A DNA stretch of 64,000 bases, taken from positions 105,419,241 to 105,483,240 of the forward strand of contig JASDDO010000016.1 of assembly GCA_030015575.1 (NCBI GenBank), in the 5' to 3' direction. Positions 45,035 to 58,107 of this stretch are shown here, one piece after another (the first letter of the stretch is position 1; every line of letters starts with the position of its first letter). The notes beneath the pieces were generated by a model. It was given only the letters and a program-made list of their open reading frames with translations. It was not told where the DNA came from and did no database searches. A program made the position numbers and the translations under genes. This DNA comes from Agapanthus africanus (lineage: Eukaryota; Streptophyta; Magnoliopsida; Asparagales; Amaryllidaceae).

Positions 45035-48000
45035 CTAAGCGTAGTATTTCTTCAAGAAGCGGCCATTTATTGGCCTGAAAGGCCTTTCACCGTGCATGTC
45101 CACGAGTAGATAGGCTCCACCCTGGTAAACTTGGTCTATGATGTACGGGCCTTCATAGTTTGGCTCGAATTTTCCCCGCTTGGCACGATTGGTGATCATA
45201 GGTCTTTTGACTACCAGCACGAGTTCGCCTTGGCGGAATGCCCTTGGCCTGGTCAATCTTTCGTACGAGCGCGTCATCTTTGCTTTGTGGGCTTCTAGAT
45301 GTTGTTGCGCTATGAGTCGGGTTTCGTCGAGGGCATCAAGCTCCTCAAGTCGAAGGTGAGCATTTTCTTCGTCAGTCAGTTCGTGGTGGATTGCCACTCG
45401 TAGAGAGGGTAACTCTATCTCGAGGGGGAGTACTGCTTCCGTCCCAAATACTAACGCGTATGGCGTTGTGTTTGTGGCCGTCTTGAATGTAGTTCGATAA
45501 GCCCAAAGGGCTTCTTGCAGCCTCTCGTGCCAGTCTCTCTTATTCCGGGAAACGGTCTTTTTTATGATCTTTGTCAAGGTCTTATTGAAGGCCTCGGCCA
45601 GACCGTTGGCTCGTGGGTTGTAAACTGAAGAATACCTCCAGTCTATATTGTGCTGCTGCGCGAAGCGGCTAATCTTATGGCTTCTGTAGGCTGGCCCGTT
45701 ATCGGAGATAATCCGCCGTGGGGTTCCAAACCGATAGATGACGTGCGTCTTGAAGAAATGGAGGATATTCTCCGTCTTCACTTCCCTCAATGGTATTGCT
45801 TCTGCCCATTTGGAGAAGTAATCAGTAGTCGCCAGGATAAAACGGTGTCCCCGAGATGATGCCGGCTCAATGGGGCCGACTATGTCAGTTCCCCACATTT
45901 CGAATGGCCAGCTGGCCACCGTTGGGTGTAGCGGATTCGGATGTTGGTGGATAAAGTCTCCATGAATCTGGCACGAGTGGCATTGCTTCGCATACTCGAG
46001 GCAGTCCTGGATCATTGTGGGCCAGTAGTAGCCCATTCGTTTAATCTTTAACTTCATCTTTGGGCCTGCTTGGTGAGAACCGCAAAGTCCGTCATGAACT
46101 TCCTGAACGACTTTTTCTGCTTCGTCAGGTCCTAAGCATCTCAGCCATAGAGAATCGAGCGATCTCTTGTATAGGGTATTGTTGACGAAAGCGAAAGATA
46201 GAGCTCGTTTCATGAGCTGATGTCTTGAAGACGCTTCTTTGGGTATGTGGCGGGACTTAAAGTAGTCTATGAAGACTTCCCTCCAGTCCTCGGCCTTCTC
46301 ATGGTCCTTTATTTGTAGGGTCGTCTGCTCAGTCGCTCTCTTTTCTTTGCATGATTCCGGAGATATTTCTGCCGGGGCGAGCACTCGACGGCTTTGTATC
46401 ACGATTCTGACATCATCGAGGTTCTCGTCGGCCAGTTCTTTAGCAAGCTTAGCCAATGCGTCTGCTTTGCTATTTTCTGCGCGTGGTATGTTCTCCAAAG
46501 TGTAGGAAGGAATTTGGGACAATAGTTGTTGCACCCTTTCGCCGTACTTCACCAGCTCCGGTTTGCACGTTTGGTAGTCGCCATTCACTTGACTAACGAC
46601 CAGCTGAGAATCCCCGTATATGAGGAGGTCTTCAATTCCCATGTCAATGGCAAGCTCGAGACCTGCTATCAGGGCTTCGTATTCAGCTTCATTGTTTGTC
46701 CTTGGCTCTGTTAAGGAGAAGGCGAAGCGCATTATCCCTCCTTGTGGAGTCGCAAAGATGAGGCCTATCCCTGACTTGATCATTGGGATACCTTGCTTTT
46801 GTTTCTTTATAGAGGACGCTCCATCGAAATAAAGTTCCCATCGGGCGCTTCCACCGCTAATCGCATCAAATGCATGCTCGTCCGGCAAGTCACAATTCAA
46901 AGGAGAATCGGCCGGTATCGGGTGCTCAGCGAGGAAATCGGCAATGGCCTGGCCTTTCACTGCCTTGAGAGGTTGATATGTTATCGAGAACTCCATCAAG
47001 AGCAGGGCCCATTTAGCGAGTCGTCCCGTCAATATGGCTCTTGACATCAAGTATTTAAGAGGATCCACTTTCGAGATGAGGCAGACTTCGTGTGCCAACG
47101 CATAGTGCCTGAGTTTTGTTATCGCGAAGATTAACGCCAAGCAATGTTTTTCAATGGGAGAGTAATTGTTTTCTGCCCCCAGTAGAACTCGACTTAAGTA
47201 GTAGAGTGCTCTCTCTTTCCCCTGATCGTTCTCTTGCGCCCATAATGCGCCCAAGGAACCTTCGAGGGCGGTTGTATAAAGAATGAGGGGTTTTCCCTTG
47301 ACCGGCGCGGCCAATACCGGCGGGTTCTGCAAGTACTGCTTGATCTCGTCTAGTGCACCTTGGCATTTCTGATCCCAGACGAAAGGGGTTCCCTTCTTCA
47401 TCAGGTGACTATAGGGGCGGCATTTGCCTGAAAGATTTGCGATAAATCGCCGGATGTATGCGAGCTTCCCTTGGAGAGACCGCAACTGTTTGAGGGTTCT
47501 TGGCGGAGGCATTTCCATGATCGCTTTAATCTTTGACGGATCTATCTCAATACCCCGGTGTCGGATGACGAATCCCAGGAATTTTCCCGAGGAGACTCCA
47601 AACGCGCATTTGAGGGGATTCATTTTCAAATTATATCGCCGGAGGCGTTGAAACACAGTCTCCAAGTGGTTTAAATGCTCTTCGTATGACATGCTTTTTA
47701 CTACGAGGTCATCGATATAGCACTCGACGATGTCATGTATGAGGTCGTCGAAGATCTTTGTCATGGCCCTTTGATAGGTAGCGCCGGCATTCTTTAGACC
47801 GAAGGGCATAACCCTGTAGCAGAATACACCCAAAGGGGTCCGGAAAGCGGTGTGCTTCTGGTCTTCGGGATGCATTTTTATCTGATTGTATCCTGAAGAA
47901 CCATCCATAAAGGAGAAGATCTCGTGAGTAGACGTGTTATCTATCATTAGCTCGGTTACCGGCACCGGGAAATCATCTTTTGGACAGGCTTTGTTGAGAT

Positions 48001-51000
48001 CCCTGAAATCCACGCATATACGCACCGTCCCATTCTTCTTCATCACCGGGACGATATTGGCGATCCAATCGGGATATTGTACTTCTTGGATAAATCCAGA
48101 ATCGATTAGTTTTTTGACTTCGGCGTTGATGCTCATCTCCAATTCGAGTCGCATCCTCCTTGGCGCTTGCTTGACTGGCTTGATATCCGGGGATATTGCT
48201 AATTTATGCACGGCAACCTCCGGATCTAATCCTGGCATCTCAGAGTAGTTCCATGCGAAGCAGTCTTTATGTCGTAGAAGCACGTTTTTTAACGCGGCCA
48301 CCCTTTCTTCAGAGAGTAGCTCGCTGACAAATGTTGGTCGCGGGTCCTCTGCCGATCCCAACTCAATCTTCCTGAGGTTATCTGCAGTAGTATGTATACC
48401 GTCTTCCAGTTCTTTCGGAGCAGGCGGGAATTCTGAGATAACCTCATCATCGCTGTTTTCGAAGCACCGGGGAGGGTTGTTTATCGCAATCGTATAACAG
48501 GTGCGAATACACTCCCGGGGCCGAGGCGGATCCGGCTCCGCTCTTGCGGCCTTGGACTCGTGCTTTCGTGGCGGCGTTACCCTCCAGCTGTTGGACAAAG
48601 CGAATCTGCCCTGTCGGTACTGGTCCTCGACCCAGTTCTTGAAGGTGAAGCAGTCTTCGGTAGGATGTCATGCGGCTCGGTGATAAGAGCAATAGCCCGA
48701 GCGAGAGGCCTTATTAGCTTGCTCAGGGTGTTTAGACTCCGGAAGCGCGATCATCTGATGTTTTAGGGCGAGCTTGAGTAACCTTTCCGTCTTGTCTCGG
48801 GGGAAGGAGTACGCTCGACTCATCTTTTCTATGAAGGGCGAATCCGAGCTGTGCAGTACTCGACCTCGTAACCCTCTAATCCTGCGTCGTTGTTGTCGGC
48901 TCCTTTTTCCGCTTCTCGACTTATTTCCGTCTCCGCGTCGGGCCTTTCGCATGATGGGTTGACAAGGATGAGCATTCTTGCCTTTCGCAGCCTGTTGAAA
49001 TAGACGTTGCGTCCTGGCCTTCTCGTAGATGGCCATTTCGTGGTTGGGGTCTTCCCGACCTTTCTGACCCACTTTCCTGATGGGCTTGTCCATTCGTTCT
49101 AGAAATGACGGACTTGATGCCTCAATCGCGTGGTCTGGTTTTGATGAGGGGTTGGCATCTCCTGACAGGGCGTCCTCTTCTTCATCAAAGGTATATATAG
49201 CGTAGCTGTTATGAGCCCGTTCTCGTTTTCCGGTTCTCGCGTATCCAAGCCCGAGTGTCTCCATTTTCCCATTAGGCAATTTGCGTTGGGTTCCAGGGAC
49301 ATCCCAAATCCTGTTGTAAAACCGAGCCTGTTGAACAGTTTGTTTTAAGGGTACCCCTTGGTGCTTCAATAGCTTCTTTAATCCATTTGTATAGTATCTG
49401 GGCAAACGGATGGGCTGGAGTCTGTCGCATGTAGCATCTACGCCGTGCCAGATCTCTTTCTCTACTTTCGACTCTGAGGATCGATAAAATAGGATCATCT
49501 TCTCACCCTTTCGCCTGGGGGGGACGCAAAACGTTTGCAGCTCTTGCACACTGTGAGCTTGAAGCGTGTCGAGGTCCTTGTAGTGTTCTCGCGGTACCAT
49601 GGTGATCTGCAAGTTATGGTAATCGCCAGGAGGTGCTTGTATTGAAAGCCTATTGGAGAATACGGCATTGACCTCATCTTCCGAATCACTTCCGAAGACC
49701 AGTATGGGGATGGGCGTCCTCCGGTTGTTGCGTTGAGCTGGCCCCGTATAAACTATCTCTTCTTCTTCTTCGGTATCGCTTCCGAAAACAGGGATGGTGG
49801 CGGCGGCCTTGTTCTCCGAGTCGTGACACCTTTCTGTATCTTCAAAGTCTGGCAAAAAGTATTTCGCATCCTCGTATTTGCGGACTTCGTTCACGGAAAA
49901 TGGGTTCAGCTCACCCGTTACAGTATACTCGAAACCATCTTTAAAGTACTTCATACACTGATGTTGTGTAGAAGGGACGATGTTGTACTCGTGTAACCAA
50001 GGACGGCCGAGCAAGGCATTGTAACAGGTCTTCGCGTCAATGACATGGAATTTGATGTCTGTGACGAGAAGCCCGAAGCGTAACGTTAGTATCACAGATC
50101 CGAGAGTCCGTGACGATTGTGAATCGAAACCGGAGATAGTAATTTTGTCCCGAGCGAGATGCTGCACACTCATGCAGATTTCCTTCAACACCCGAACATT
50201 AAGGAGATTAACGGAGGATCCGTTATCCACCAGGATCTTGCCTATCTTGATGTCATGGCAGTACCCAGAGACATATAGGGGACGGTTATGGTCGCACGTC
50301 CCGAGAAGGAGGTCTTCATCACCGAAAGTGACGTCGGCCGTATGCACTTCTTCCAGTTCGTCCTTCATCTTTTCGGTGGCGAGAAAGGCTTGGAATTGCT
50401 CAGGTTCTTGTAGTGCCTTAATTAGTGAGTCCCGTGCTTCTTTTGATAATAGGAGGGCGTCGAGAATGCTGAGCTGAGAAGGTAGCTTCCTTAGATGCGC
50501 GAGGATGTTATAGTCCACTTTACTCCTCCTAGGAGGGTCTTTGGCAGCCAGTTCTTTCGCGACTTGGTCATCCAAAGTGATATCTTCAGTGACCTTTTCC
50601 TTTCCCTTATCTTTTCTGTTCGTAGGCCCGAGATTCTTTTCCGGGAGTGTGCGATTGCGCAGCTGAGTGTTTCCGCAGGCTTCGGATTCCTCATCTTTCC
50701 TTAGCGCGGATTCTTCAAAGAGAGGGCCCAGAGTCACTTCTTCGTCAGAGTCGCTCCCAAAGGTGAGGACTTGCGACCCCTCGGCATGAGCCATATAACA
50801 GTTGCCAGTAATTCTGTTGGGCCCGTCAACGGCGCTTCTTTGCTCCCGACGGCTCTTGCGTTTCATGCGTTTGAAATGTTGCCGACGAGCAACATATCCT
50901 TGCCACCATATCTTAAAGGCGTCGCACTCCTCTGTGGGGTGTGAGACTTTCCGATGATATGCACAGTAATCGGGGTGCTTCTCCGCCCCATTGTGTGTGT

Positions 51001-54000
51001 TTCCTTCCGAGGGTGGTAGCCTCATTCCCATTGACATGGCTTTGGCGAACCTTTTCCTCGTCTTGAATATCTTCTTGTCCATCTCGGATACCTTTCGCTC
51101 TGGCAGGGGTAGTTCAATTCCTTCGTTCAGTCGCCCGCATTTGGTTCCTCCTGATGCTGCCATCTCACGCTCCTGATCTGCTTTACTTTTTAGACGAATC
51201 TCGTCTAGGAAGGCATTGATCATATCAGTTGTCAGCCTCGCACGCTCTGGTTCGGGCTCCGCCTTCAGCTTCTTAGTGCTGGGAGTTTTCTCATCATCGG
51301 TAAACGAGTGGGAGATCATGTTGCAACTTGCCGCATATCCCTCGGATTCATCCGACGAGTTCTCTCCATCATCGTCCTCTTGAAAGATGTGGCTGAGGAA
51401 CTCTTGCAGTGTGACAGGAGTTCGCGCCTTCTGATTATATTCTTCCAGCGCGTCGATTTGCTTCTGCAAGTTTGTTCGCTCGTCTCCAAGCTTCGCGGGC
51501 TTCTTGGATTTCTTCTTCTTTTTCTTCGAAGCTTTTGACGGCTGGGCGTGAGTATTTGGGCCCTTATCAGCAGTCTTCGTAGTTGCGTGGGGCTTCACTG
51601 CTCCTTCGATAATTCGAGGTTCAAGAAGGTCCTTCCATTCGATTGCAGGGCACGCGTGAAGGTCTCTCAGCATCCTTTTGGTCTTCGTTGATAGCACGAC
51701 CTCCCATGGAATTTCTTCGACAAAGGAGCAGGTTGCCCCCGATGTGTCCGTCTTTTTAGGAGTATGTGGTTGTGGCGGGTTCACCTTCCACTTTTCGGAC
51801 AGTACAAACTTCCCCTGGAGGTATTGATCTTCGATCCATCCTTTGAAGACGAAGCAATCTTCAATCGGATGGCTTACCGTCTGATGGTAAGGGCAATAGT
51901 TAGGGTTATTCACCTCGGTGGGTTGTGGCGGTCGCCTTGGATTCGGGAGGTTGATAAGTCTGTTGCGTATTGCCAGCTCAAATAACCGTTTTGTCTTGTC
52001 TCGTGGGAACGAGTAGGGACGCTTCATCTTTTCGTTATAATATCGGCGTCTTTCTTCCAATTGATCTGTCGATTTCGGGGCGTCAGGCTGCTGTTGGGCG
52101 TTCGCGACAAAGGTTGCTCTTCCTTTACCCTTATCATTCCGAGGTTCCGACTTCGGAGGAGGTGGCCTATGACCCATCTGGTCCATCTGAGCCAACTTGT
52201 CGATTAAAGCCTGGAATGTGGTTGGCTTAAAGAACATCATAAACTGGGAGATAGTTGCGTGGGGGTCTAGGGTGCCCACGAACATACCCACTGCGGGTGC
52301 TTCCTCAATGCGTTGCTCGCATCTCGACCACAAATTCCGCCAGCATATAGCGTACTGGACCCAGGTTTCGCCTGGCTTTACCCTGGCGTTAATCAAAGCA
52401 GTAATTGGAGTGCGCTCGCTGTCACTTGCGAACCGCTGAGTGAACAACAACTCCATTTCAGCGAACGTTTTGATGGAATCGTTCGGGAGTTCCGAATACC
52501 ATTCGAACGCTGTTTCTGACAAGCTGCCAACGAACTGACGGAGTAACAGTTTATCGTCACCGCCGGTGTTACCGCAGAGGGCCCGGAACTGGGCGACGTG
52601 TTGATGAGGATTGCCGGTCCCCTTATACACATGGAATTTCGGTATCGTATAGCCTTGCGGATATTTGATTTGATCGTACCAGCCTGGATACGGTCGCCCT
52701 GTTTTCACGACTTGACCAGCTGCCTCAGTCGCATGATGAACTCGGATTTGCTGGGCTATGTAGTCAGCCAAGCCAGCCTTAGAGATCGTCTCCTCCTTGG
52801 CCGTTGAGAAGGCTGGTGGTGGATTGGACGTCTCTCCTCGGTCGTCTTCAAGAACAATCGGAGGATCTTCGGCGGGTAAGTCCTGTTGGATCATCATTCC
52901 TATCACATCTTGAAAGAGAAGGCCCATCCGTTGTATGTTGGCCGCTTGTTCAGCAGCCTCTTTGTCCCTTTTCTCCAGTGTCCGGCGAAGGAATTCAGCG
53001 TCGGTTTCTTCCTCCCGGCGTGCGTCTGAGGATGCTTCTGGGTTTTCCTTTGGCCCGGTGAGCGCGGCCATAGCATTCATCATTTCTTGGAGCTTTTGTT
53101 GCTGCTCCTGGGATTTCGTTACGGATCGGGTTAGCGGTCGGTGGCCTGTAGAAGTGCGGCTCTCCTCCTTTCCGGAGGCCATGTATACGGTGTGGACCAT
53201 CATGCCCCCAGACTTAGGGTGTCCGGGCTTGTTGCTTTTAGCCGTCGTTGCATGTTGAGGGATCTTCTCTGGCTCCCTCCTTTTATGAGCCATGGAGGTT
53301 GAGGGGGCCGTCGAGGTGGGCGTCCAAACAGCCTTTTGGGTTTTCGCCTGGTGACCAGCTTTCGGTTGGATCTTCAGCTTCTTATGCTGGCGGGAGAGGT
53401 TTGGATCGATGATTGAGTCCCGGGCCTGCCGCCAGACCTTATAGATTTTGGAAGACAGCCGTTGAGGAGATCGGGGCTGTTCTGATTCTATTTCCACAAC
53501 CTTTTCTGATGGGGGAGGAGACCTCTTCAGCACTACGGTAGGGGAATTCCTTCGCACCTTATTTAACATTTCGAAGCTGTTCCTAGTTGGAACAGCAGCA
53601 TTAACTTCTACCGCTGGGGCTGGTGGAGTCAATCCAGAGGGGGAGTTGCCCCCAGCCTTCCTTATTCGGCGCCAATGACGACGTCGAGCGCATCGAGCAG
53701 ACGGCGTAGAGTCAGATATAAGAACGGTTTCATCTTGCCCCCTGTGTGGGTGGGGGGTCGTTGTTGGTGTTAGCCTGTCAAAGACCGATGTCCTTTGTGC
53801 AACGGGAGCGGGAGCTGAAGCCGTTAATCTGGTAAAGACCGACTTTTTGGCCGGGGAAGCTGCCTTGGCGATTTCGGAAGCACGAGCGGCCGTTTTCTTA
53901 GGAGCAGCCTTCTCTGCGACGAATCTGCAGGATTTCTGGCCCAATCTAGAAAAGACTGAGGCGCTGACATCGGACGACTCGGTGAGAGGAGTCGTGGCAG

Positions 54001-54241
54001 GGGTGAGACGATCAAAGACCGACTTCTTGAGGGCTTCCTTTGTCAGCACTGGCGCCGTGAAGCTGGATGGTGGGAGTATAGTCCCAAAGAACAATCCGGT
54101 AGTGGCCTGAGTCACCTGGTCCGCCGGCATTGTGAACAACGAAGCAGCTTGGGGTCCATAGGCTATACCTCCCGGCGAGGCAAAGCGTTGGTCGCAATTG
54201 CAGCTTGAGCAGTTGGAGGATTTCGCGGAAGTAGCAGCCAT
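45035..54241 (-). CDS. Tat-type gag-pol region of element B
   Basis: On the minus strand, in order: an N-terminal region with four SVF(D/S/T)RL motifs (about 54,050-53,770), the Gag core (KFHVYKGTGNP, AFEWYSELP; about 52,650-52,200), zinc module 1 (CX2HX4HX4C, about 51,900), module 2 (about 50,960), an aspartic protease with VDNGSSVNLL (about 50,220), module 3 (about 48,650), reverse transcriptase with YIDDLVVKS (about 47,700), RNase H, the second RNase H (WELYFDGAS, NNEAEYEAL; about 46,790-46,400), an HHCC integrase domain and integrase core (about 46,080-45,300). The ATG at 54,241 (MAATSAKSS) is preferred as start. It looks nearly whole, with about one break. Confidence 0.9.
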
Positions 54242-54371
54242 TGATCCTTTGTTTTCTGCAATAGGCAAGGCGCCAATTCTTAGTATCTTGAAACCCGAGG
54301 GCAACTGTTAGCGAACCGCGATTGGTTCGCGAATCACGACACACGAAGTGTGGAGTGGAAAGAGGAAAAGG

Positions 54372-54390
54372 TCCCACCGGGCGTGCCAGA
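54372..54390 (-). promoter_or_regulatory. Primer-binding site of element B
   Basis: On the minus strand TGGCACGCCCGGTGGGACC lies a few bases after the 5' LTR end. It begins TGG, as expected for pairing with a tRNA CCA end, and is identical in element C (58,113-58,131). I could not assign the tRNA. Confidence 0.75.
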
Positions 54391-54393
54391 ATC

Positions 54394-57300
54394 TGTTCCC
54401 CTCCGAATGGCGGCCGAGACATGGGCTGTCTCGCCTGAAATTCGGGGCAGATGCTAATTGGTGCTATCCGTCCACCTCTCCGAAGATGCCAATTCGATCC
54501 ATGGCGCCATAAATCGGAGGTCTAGACGGATGCGTCCGATGTAGCAGACTTCGTCAGATTCCCCCTCGTTCAAGGGGTTTTTGATTGTGGGGACGCTCTT
54601 CCCTGCAGGCGCAAGCCCCTGCAGTTAATTACGCTACCGCTTTGCGGTAACAACTTTCTCCTTCTCCAGATGGTCACTTCGTGTCGTGTGTTCTTGTTTT
54701 ATGTTTCATTGCCCGTGGATCGTTTACGGAGACTGAGTTATGTTGTCGCCCGTAGGGCATGGACTGGTCCAAATCCGCATTATCTTAAATTTGGGTTTGG
54801 GGGTTTTGGTTTGAGGATACGTCAGCCATACTTGAGGCTAAGATCGACTCAAACGTTTGTTAAGGACACGTTAGTCTAACTTTGTGACTAAGATCAACTC
54901 AACGGGATCGTTTAGATCCGACAAAAGAGTGTTTGAACTCCATTGTTCCAATCATCGTCTATGTGGCCGTCAGGACCCGTCACCTCTCTGACGACGTTGA
55001 GGGATTTCAACGACGGATGTCAGAGGAGTTCAGAGATGTACCCTCGAGCCAGAGTTAATTAGGGGGGATTCGTAGTCCAGTTTGCTTGAAGGTTTAAGGA
55101 CGCGTTAGCCATTTTTGAGGCTAAGATCAACTTAAACAGGACCGTTTAGATCCGACGAAAGAGCATATGGAGGCTCTATGGTTCTAGTTTAAGGACATTG
55201 CGGTCCATGGGTAGTTTAAGGACATTGCGGTCCGTGGGTAGTTTAAGGACATTGCGGTCCGTGGGTAGTTTAAGGACATTGCGGTCCGTGGGTAGTTTAA
55301 AGACATCTCGGTCAAGGTTAAGGACGTCATAGTCCATGGGTTTAAGGACTCCACAGTCCGGTATGTGCTCTGGATGCTTCACACGGGTTCACTGCCGTGC
55401 TAGGCGAGGACCAGGCTCCTCTCTGGATGCTTCACACGGGTTCACTGCCGTGCTCTGCGAGGACCAGGATCCGCTCTGGACGTTTTTCGTGGGGTCAAAG
55501 AGTGACGTTATCCACGTTCCACGTAACCAGGAATTTTGTATTATGCATGGGTTTAAGGACCCCACAGTCCATATCATGAATGGTCTTCGGGACCCGTCAC
55601 CTCTTTGAAGACATTGAGGGATTACAATGCCAAGTATCAAAGGAGTGAAGAGATGTACCCTAGAACCGGGATGGATTAAATGGTCCTTGGCCCAATTTGG
55701 GTCAAGACTGATCAATTATGTTATGAGCCTACCGGCCCAGTTAATCACAAATTGAGGACTTATGGCCAGCTTGGGCTAAGTCCAGTCAGGTCTGGAATAT
55801 TGACTCTTTGCTGGTCCATGGAGGGAGAATGTTTGCTTCTATCCCTTTAGTCAATTGGGCCAAAGCCTAGTGTTGAACACTACAGAGCAATCAGTGTTGA
55901 ACACTGGGAATGGAGTTGGCAAGTTAGTGTTTAACACTAAAAGAATAGTTGGTGTTAAACACCAGCAACAAGGCTTTCAAATTAGTGTTAAACACTAAAA
56001 CAGATTGGTATCAAGTACTGGCAACGGAGGCCTCATATTAGTGTTAGACACTAAGGTAGTCAGTGTTGAACACTGCAAGTAAAGTTTGAACACTAAGGCC
56101 CAACCGTTGTTTCAATGATTGGATTCTGGGGCTCCAATTTAGTTTTAAGCGCTAGGGCAAGAGAGGTCACGTGGCAACACGTGAGGGTGCCTTCCCTTCA
56201 ATGGTTCTGCTGAGATTACTGCATCTTTCAGAGCATCACGTGCCATCACGTGATGGGCATTCAAATGCCTTTGTGTTAAGGCTTCTGCTGAGGGTCACGT
56301 GGGTCACGTGGGGTGCTGCCTCAAAGGGGCTTTCTGTAGGGGTTTTGGGGGGGGGTCACGTGGTAGCACGTGACCCTGCCTCTATGTAGTTTCTAGAGGA
56401 TCTGTTGATCTTTCTTTTCAGGAATTAAATTCCTCTGGCTTTAATTTTCAAAGGAATTAAATTCCTACTTCCCTTTCGATCCTTGAACCTTCTGTAGGAA
56501 TTAGATTCCTCGTTTATGTGAAGAATTGAATAGGGTTAAACCCTAATAAAAACTTTTTTAAGGAATCAAACTTCCGTTTCCCGTCAGATTATGATTAAGG
56601 GACTTAGATTCCCATTGTTTCAACAGAACTAAATTCTTAATTAGGGTTAAACCCTGCTCCTTTTTATTTTGAAGGAATTAAATTCCCATAACACAGGGTC
56701 AAGCCCTACTTTTATCTTAGAGGAATTAAATTCCTATAGTTCTGTGAGAATTAAATTCTCGCGCTTGCATTCTTTCTCTATGTTTTGGATCTGCATGGCA
56801 GGATCTCGACCCATTGAGAATTAAATTCTCAACCTTAAGGGGAGATGTGCACTTTGCAGATCTTCTATCAAAGAGAGAAGAAATTTGCTCTTCTGTTTTA
56901 TATATTAGAGTTAAACTCTATAGAGAATTAAGTTCTCTTTCTTTCGAAAGGCTTCCTCTTACTTACCTAGGGTTTTTTGCAGAAGATCCGAGTCTTTTCA
57001 AAGTATCAAAGCTCTCCTCCTTTTTTCTTTTCTCTTTTCTGCGCATGTATCTCCCTTTTTGTGTCTCTTGGCTCCTATTTATAGGAGAAGCAGCTGAATC
57101 AGTTGGTTTTTGACGAATCTTCGTTGAGAGATTTGATTTGCGTCCTTCATTCGTTCTGGACCTTTGGATTATTAGGTGAATTTTATTCACCGTTGGATTT
57201 CAAATCCAGAGATTCTCCTTTGTTATTTTGGTTAGATTTAAGGGGGAAATCTTTCCAAACCCGAGATTTTCCATAGATAAATGACCTCCGAATCTTTAAT

Positions 57301-57904
57301 TTGATTGGATGAATATAGTTGCGTTCCTTTGGAAAGATTTGCATTTCTCTCAGAATTTAATTCTGTTGATAAAAAGGGCTTTGAAAGCCGGTCACGTGTG
57401 CCCACGTGACCCATGGTCACGTGTGAGCACGTGACCCCCTTTGGAATGAGCCTTTTCCTTTCTTCTGACTGTTGCTTAAGCGTCACGTGCCAACACGTGA
57501 CTCTTGGTCACGTGTGAACACGTGACCCTTGTTTGAACTCTCTTTCCTTGGTTCGTCTGGAGAACGAGTCTACTGTCTTGAACGTCACGTGCCAACACGT
57601 GACCCTGGTCACGTGGAAGCACGTGACCTCTTCTGAAGCCTTTTTTTTTTTGACTTGATCAGAGAACTTGTGCGCCGTCGACGCTTGTATTCAAATGTCA
57701 CGTGTCGCCACGTGACTCTGGTCACGTGGGAGCACGTGACTCTTTCTGAAGCCCATTTTCTTCAGCGTAGTCAGGAGGCTGAACTCGACTTGATGATGCT
57801 TTTAAGGTGTCACGTGCCAACACGTGACCGCTAGTCACGTGTAAGCACGTGACTCTCCCCTGAAGCTTTTCCCAGAAGCTTTCCTGATTTTAAATCAGGA
57901 AACA
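54394..57904 (-). repeat. 5' LTR of element B
   Basis: 3511 bp, nearly identical to the LTR at 35,235-38,719. The main difference is one more 27-bp unit in the array at about 55,190-55,310 (four ATTGCGGTCC-type units with GTGGG tails instead of three). Confidence 0.95.
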
Positions 57905-57909
57905 GTCCC

Positions 57910-58107
57910 CACAATCAAAAACCCCTCACCCTGAGGGGGAATCTGACGAAGTCTGCTACATCGGCCGCATCCGTCTAAACCTCCGATCCACGATGCCATA
58001 AATCAACTTGGCATCTTCGGAGAGATAAACGGATAAAACCAAATAGCATCTGCCCCGAACCTCCAGGAAACAGACGCGAAGTCCGGGCCGCCGTTCGGAG
58101 GGGAACA
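57910..58107 (+). repeat. 5' LTR of element C, last part
   Basis: The U5 end of the LTR that began at 32,808; it ends CGGAGGGGAACA like the LTRs of elements D and B. It is separated from its first part by element B and one copy of GTCCC (57,905-57,909). Confidence 0.85.

Larger units (their letters stand above)
35235..57904 (-). mobile_element. Element B: complete 22.7 kb Ty3/gypsy Tat-type retrotransposon
   Basis: Two LTRs of about 3.5 kb in the same orientation, a primer site, gag-pol on the minus strand, repeat arrays and an opposite-strand gene unit at the 3' side. The 5-bp duplication GTCCC and the split U5 of element C show it inserted into the 5' LTR of element C. The LTRs differ by about four substitutions, a few homopolymer length changes and one 27-bp repeat unit. 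This is about 0.1 percent, so the insertion is very young, probably within the last 100,000 years. The coding region looks nearly whole, with about one break. The length and the double RNase H fit the large Tat/Ogre-type elements. Confidence 0.95.
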
